From the NCBI RefSeq assembly GCF_900112185.1, contig NZ_FOKP01000010.1, forward strand, positions 123,779 to 187,778: a stretch of DNA of 64,000 nucleotides. Direction: 5' to 3'. Each line of letters begins with the position of its first letter. Within the stretch, counting starts at the first letter, position 1. This stretch comes from Allobosea sp. CRIB-10. GTDB lineage: Bacteria; Pseudomonadota; Alphaproteobacteria; Rhizobiales; Beijerinckiaceae. The translations under genes were made by a program, and so were the position numbers. The notes under the pieces were generated by a model. That model ran no database searches. It was not told where the DNA came from and saw nothing but the letters and a program-made list of their open reading frames with translations. Shown piece by piece: positions 60,978 through 64,000 of the stretch.

Positions 60978-61958
60978 ATGAGATACACCAGGAAGGACGC
61001 GAAGGCTTATACCCGCGCCAATATGAAGGGCATCTGGGCGGCGGCGCTGACGCCGTTCACTCAGTCGCTAGGCATCGACGAGGACGGTTTCCGCGAGAAT
61101 ATCCGGCACTGGACGGACGATCTCGGCATTGACGGCCTGTTCGTCGCCGGCAAGCAGGGCGAGTTCTTCGCGATGTCGCTGGAGGAACGCAAGCGCAGCT
61201 TCGAGCTCGCGGTCGAGGCTACGGCCGGCCGGGGCCAGACGATCATGTCCTGCTCCGACCAGAACATGGATGTCGTGATCGATCTGGCGAAGCACGCCCA
61301 GAAGGTCGGCGCCGACTACATCGTCGTGCATGCGCCGCTGCTGCACTTCTTCAAGGCGCAGGACGAGACGCTCTACCAGTACTATCGGACGATCGCCGAG
61401 CAGGTCGATATCGGCATCGCGCTCTGGAGCCATCCGGACTCCGGTTATCTGATGAGCCCGCAGCTCTGCAACCGGCTCGCCGACATCGAGAACGTCGTCG
61501 CGATCAAGTACAGCGTGCCGCGCGCCATGTATGCCGAGCTCACGCGGCTCGCCGGCGACCGCATTCTGGTCAGCACCGCCTCGGAGGAGGAATGGCTCGA
61601 CAACATCGTCGAGCTAGGCTGGCAGGTCTATCTTTGCTCCTCGCCGCCCTATCTGATCCAGACCGCAGCCGATCGGCGCATGCGCGAGTACACCGACCTC
61701 GCCTTCGCCGGCGAGGTCGAGAAGGCCCATGCCGTCCGCGACAGCCTGAACCCGGTGCGCGAGGCGCTGCGCCTGACGCGGCCGGCCGAGAAGCCGCATG
61801 CACATCAGAAATACTGGCAGGAACTGCTCGGTCAGGTCGGCGGGCGCGTGCGCGCGCCGCTGCTGGAGCTGACCGATGCCGAGAAGTCAGCGACGCGCGC
61901 CGCTTTCGAGAGCTGCGGACTGACGCTTGCCGGTGCACCGCTGGCCAAGGCCGGCTGA
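60978..61958 (+). CDS. Divergent DHDPS/NAL-family TIM-barrel protein
   Basis: A 326-residue member of the class I lyase family. The Schiff-base lysine is K177 (VVAIKYSVPR), so imine chemistry is probably retained. The usual GTTGE motif is AGKQGE (K59, Q60) and the usual YNxP motif is WSHP (W150), so the standard Thr/Tyr proton relay is missing. It is therefore unlikely to be a dihydrodipicolinate synthase; an aldolase, hydratase-aldolase or decarboxylase is possible. AGGGAGAT precedes the ATG. It lies 27 bp after the aldehyde dehydrogenase gene and 32 bp before the dioxygenase gene. Confidence 0.8.
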   Translation: MRYTRKDAKAYTRANMKGIWAAALTPFTQSLGIDEDGFRENIRHWTDDLGIDGLFVAGKQGEFFAMSLEERKRSFELAVEATAGRGQTIMSCSDQNMDVVIDLAKHAQKVGADYIVVHAPLLHFFKAQDETLYQYYRTIAEQVDIGIALWSHPDSGYLMSPQLCNRLADIENVVAIKYSVPRAMYAELTRLAGDRILVSTASEEEWLDNIVELGWQVYLCSSPPYLIQTAADRRMREYTDLAFAGEVEKAHAVRDSLNPVREALRLTRPAEKPHAHQKYWQELLGQVGGRVRAPLLELTDAEKSATRAAFESCGLTLAGAPLAKAG

Positions 61959-61990
61959 GACTCAAGGCTTGAACGACGGGAGAGACGGAT

Positions 61991-62542
61991 ATGGCGACCG
62001 AAGGACGGCTGAAGGCTTTCAACTTCAAGAAGTGGATCGCGGAGAACGAGCACCTGCTGAAGCCGCCGGTCGGCAACAAGAAGGTGTTCGACGACGGCCA
62101 GATGACCGTGATGGTCGTCGGCGGTCCGAACCAGCGCGCCGACTACCATGACGACCCGGTGGAGGAGTTCTTCTACCAGCTCAAGGGCGACATGATGCTG
62201 AAGCTGGTCGATGGCGGGAAGCATTACGATGTCACGATCCGCGAGGGCGACGTCTTCCTGCTGCCGCCGCATGTGCGCCACTCGCCGCAGCGCCCGCAGG
62301 AGGGCTCGATCGGGCTCGTGGTCGAGCCGGCGCGCCATGCCGACCAGGTCGACGGCTTCGAATGGTACTGCTTCGAGTGCAACGGCCTGGTGCATCGCAT
62401 CGAGCTGAAGGTCGGCGATCTCGTGAAGGACCTGCCGCCTCTCTACGAAGCCTTCTTCGCCGACGAGAAGGCCCGCACCTGCAAGCAGTGCGGCGCCGTC
62501 CATCCCGGCAGGAAGCCGCCGGCCGGCTGGGTCGCGCTCTGA
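61991..62542 (+). CDS. nbaC: 3-hydroxyanthranilate 3,4-dioxygenase
   Basis: A 183-residue cupin dioxygenase. Catalytic iron ligands H53, E59 and H97 (DYHDDPVEEFFYQLKG; PPHVRHSP) are intact, as are the probable substrate residues R49, R101 and E112. A C-terminal rubredoxin-like iron site has C127, C130 (CFEC) and C164, C167 (CKQCG). This two-iron form is typical of bacterial enzymes. The product is 2-amino-3-carboxymuconate semialdehyde. Neighbours do not include the usual decarboxylase or 2-aminomuconate deaminase. GGGAGAG precedes the ATG. Confidence 0.93.
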   Translation: MATEGRLKAFNFKKWIAENEHLLKPPVGNKKVFDDGQMTVMVVGGPNQRADYHDDPVEEFFYQLKGDMMLKLVDGGKHYDVTIREGDVFLLPPHVRHSPQRPQEGSIGLVVEPARHADQVDGFEWYCFECNGLVHRIELKVGDLVKDLPPLYEAFFADEKARTCKQCGAVHPGRKPPAGWVAL

Positions 62543-62547
62543 GCGAT

Positions 62548-62574
62548 GAAGGCGCCGGTTGGTCCGGCGCCTTC
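62548..62574 (+). terminator. Strong hairpin after the dioxygenase gene
   Basis: GAAGGCGCCGG-TTGGT-CCGGCGCCTTC is a perfect eleven-pair stem 5 bp after the stop. There is no U-tract. It separates the dioxygenase from the binding-protein gene and may attenuate read-through. Confidence 0.6.
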
Positions 62575-62602
62575 GCGGCACTTGCGCGCCGATCCGAAAA
62601 TG

Positions 62603-62616
62603 TTTTAAGCTTAAAA
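62603..62616. promoter_or_regulatory. Perfect palindrome upstream of the binding-protein gene
   Basis: TTTTAAGCTTAAAA is a perfect 14-bp palindrome in a short AT-rich patch (ATGTTTTAAGC...AATAATATC), 44 bp before the start codon. It looks like an operator, possibly overlapping a promoter, giving the binding protein its own control. Confidence 0.5.
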
Positions 62617-62659
62617 TAATATCGAGCAATCCGACGCCAATGATCGGAGGAGGGGAACC

Positions 62660-63832
62660 ATGCAGCACCGTAAATCAGTATCCTTGGGATTGATGCTGGC
62701 CGCCGCCGTCGCCATGCCGGCGCTGGCCCAGCAGGCGCCGGTCAAGATCGGCATGGTCACGACATTGTCGGGGCCGGGCGGCTATCTCGGCCAGGACATT
62801 CGCGACGCCTTCAAGCTCGCCATCGACATGAACGGCGGCAAGCTCGGCGGCGCGCCGGTCGAGCTCGTCGTCGAGGACGACGCGCTGAAGCCCGGCCAGG
62901 GCAAGCAGATCGCCGAGAAGATGCTGAAGACCGACGGCATCAAGATCATGACCGGCATCGTCTTCTCGAACGTCGCCGGCGCGACCGTGCCTGACATCGT
63001 CGATGCCGGCGCGCTCTATGTCAGCCCCAACGCCGCGCCGTCGAACTTTGCCGGCAAGGAGTGCAACGAGAACTACTTCGTCGTCTCCTGGCAGAACGAC
63101 AGCCTGCATGAGAGCGCCGGCCAGCACGCCACCAATCTCGGCTATAAGAAGGCCTTCATCCTCGCCCCGAACTATCAGGCCGGCAAGGATGCGCTCGCCG
63201 GCTTCAAGCGCCTGTTCAAGGGCGAGATCGTCGGCGAGGTCTATACCCGCCTCGACCAGACCGATTTCGCGCCGGAGATGGCGCAGATCCGCTCGGCCAA
63301 TCCCGACGTGGTCTTCCAGTTCCATCCGGGCGGGCTCGGCATCGCCTTCCTGCGCCAGTACCAGCAGGCCGGCCTGCTCGGGAAAACCCCGATGGTGCTG
63401 GCCGAGCCCTCGCTCGACGCGACCACGCTGAAGGCGGTCGGCGACGCCGCGCTCGGGCTCAGCGTCACCGCGCACTGGAACACCGACTTCGACAATGCCT
63501 CGAACAAGGCCTTCGTCGAGGCCTTCACCAAGGCCTATAACCGCGTGCCGACCTATTACGCCAGCCAGGGCTACGACACCGCGCTCGCCATCGCCTCGGC
63601 GCTGAAGGCGACCGGCGGCAAGGCCGATGTGCCGGCGCTGCGCAAGGCGCTGGCCAAGGCCGATTTCCAGTCGGTGCGCGGCGCCTTCAAGTTCGGCCCG
63701 AACCAGCACCCGGTCCAGGACTGGTACGCGCTCAAGGTCGAGAAGGGCGCCGACGGCGCGCCGGTGCTGAAGACGCAGGGCAAGGTGCTGAGCAATCACA
63801 GCGACGCCTACGCCAAGGATTGCAAGCTCTGA
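62660..63832 (+). CDS. ABC transporter substrate-binding protein (branched-chain amino acid/LivK type)
   Basis: A 390-residue periplasmic receptor. The signal peptide spans ~1-24 (LGLMLAAAVAMPALAQ). The mature part begins QAPVKIGMVTTLSGPGGYLG, and VVEDDALKPGQGKQIAEKML is typical of type I LivJ/LivK proteins. GGAGGAGGGG precedes the ATG. Aromatic acids are often imported by this class, which fits the dioxygenase upstream. No permease or ATPase genes follow within the window; a repeat and a transposase fragment come next. Confidence 0.92.
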   Translation: MQHRKSVSLGLMLAAAVAMPALAQQAPVKIGMVTTLSGPGGYLGQDIRDAFKLAIDMNGGKLGGAPVELVVEDDALKPGQGKQIAEKMLKTDGIKIMTGIVFSNVAGATVPDIVDAGALYVSPNAAPSNFAGKECNENYFVVSWQNDSLHESAGQHATNLGYKKAFILAPNYQAGKDALAGFKRLFKGEIVGEVYTRLDQTDFAPEMAQIRSANPDVVFQFHPGGLGIAFLRQYQQAGLLGKTPMVLAEPSLDATTLKAVGDAALGLSVTAHWNTDFDNASNKAFVEAFTKAYNRVPTYYASQGYDTALAIASALKATGGKADVPALRKALAKADFQSVRGAFKFGPNQHPVQDWYALKVEKGADGAPVLKTQGKVLSNHSDAYAKDCKL

Positions 63833-63870
63833 GCCGATCGGCGTGATCGCACCGGCTAAGATCAAGAGAG

Positions 63871-63915
63871 CGCGGGGAACCCCTCTCCCCTTGCGGGGGA
63901 GGGTCGGGGTGAGCG
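63871..63915. repeat. REP-like hairpin unit
   Basis: CCCCTCTCCCCTTGCGGGGG followed by AGGGTCGGGGTGAG has the same CCTCTCC-loop-GGGGAGGG plan as the units near 4.7, 15.2 and 55.8 kb, here as a single copy. It lies between the binding-protein gene and the transposase fragment. Confidence 0.6.
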
Positions 63916-63928
63916 ACTGTCTTGTTGG

Positions 63929-64000
63929 TCAAGCGGTTTGTTCGCGCCATGGTTGTCTGTCCCGGATGACGGCGTTGAGGATTGTGACGAGCTTTCGGGC
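63929..64000 (-). mobile_element. IS110-family transposase, C-terminal end (partial)
   Basis: The minus strand at the window edge encodes ARKLVTILNAVIRDRQPWR, then EQTA and a stop. This is the typical extreme C-terminus of IS110/IS116/IS902-type DEDD transposases (RKLLxxLNAMxRDxxPW, from memory). Only 23 codons are inside the window; whether the rest is intact cannot be seen. Its 3' end lies 96 bp from the binding-protein gene, so the element lies immediately downstream of the dioxygenase/binding-protein operon. Confidence 0.72.

Overview
The window is high-GC DNA with dense, strongly GC-ending codons. Its gene content is typical of a metabolically versatile soil or plant-associated alphaproteobacterium of the Hyphomicrobiales; a Bosea-like organism is my best guess from gene content and intergenic palindromes, not a database result. 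Most of the 64 kb consists of small catabolic islands. Each typically has its own transporter, one or more enzymes and a dedicated regulator (IclR, LacI, GntR, LysR or AraC type).

Layout. 1-0.7 kb: the end of a polyhydroxyalkanoate-system gene and a small hypothetical gene. 0.8-6.8 kb: an IclR regulator divergent from a polar amino acid ABC transporter, an EutE/DoeB-like deacylase and a PLP-dependent threonine/serine dehydratase. 6.9-10 kb: a binding protein without a signal peptide, a Gfo/Idh/MocA oxidoreductase and a sugar-phosphate isomerase-like protein behind a LacI-type operator. 10.1-11.3 kb: a GAF/HD-GYP protein. 11.5-19.3 kb: a spermidine/putrescine-type ABC importer interleaved with a three-subunit FAD/[2Fe-2S] amino acid dehydrogenase, with a divergent IclR regulator. 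19.5-21.1 kb: pgi. 21.1-29.4 kb: cupin, LacI regulator, sugar ABC importer and GH31 glycosidase. 29.5-35.8 kb: a hydroxyproline catabolism cluster (GntR, DHDPS-family deaminase, Ldh-family reductase, 4-hydroxyproline epimerase) followed by an AraC/SDR pair. 35.9-43 kb: a complete NAD-dependent molybdenum formate dehydrogenase operon, fdsG-fdsB-fdsA-fdhD-fdsD, with a LysR gene upstream. 43.4-51.7 kb: LysR, benzoylformate decarboxylase, aldehyde dehydrogenase, ketopantoate-reductase-family protein and a TRAP transporter, best read as a mandelate/benzoylformate cluster. 52-58.5 kb: a copper-handling operon (CusF-like protein, cupredoxin, multicopper oxidase, TolC-like lipoprotein, small lipoprotein) divergent from a two-component system. 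58.5-63.8 kb: LysR divergent from an unusual operon of aldehyde dehydrogenase, degenerate DHDPS-family protein, 3-hydroxyanthranilate 3,4-dioxygenase and a branched-chain-type binding protein. The right edge holds the C-terminal end of an IS110-family transposase.

Functionally, the islands feed amino acids and derivatives, hydroxyproline, alpha-glucosides, aromatic 2-oxo/2-hydroxy acids and aminophenol-type aromatics into central metabolism, with formate oxidation supplying NADH. The most novel-looking locus is the 59.4-63.8 kb operon, where a DHDPS-like enzyme has lost the usual proton-relay residues but sits beside an apparently intact 3-hydroxyanthranilate dioxygenase. The second oddity is an outer-membrane lipoprotein gene whose 5' end appears to be invaded by a palindromic repeat.
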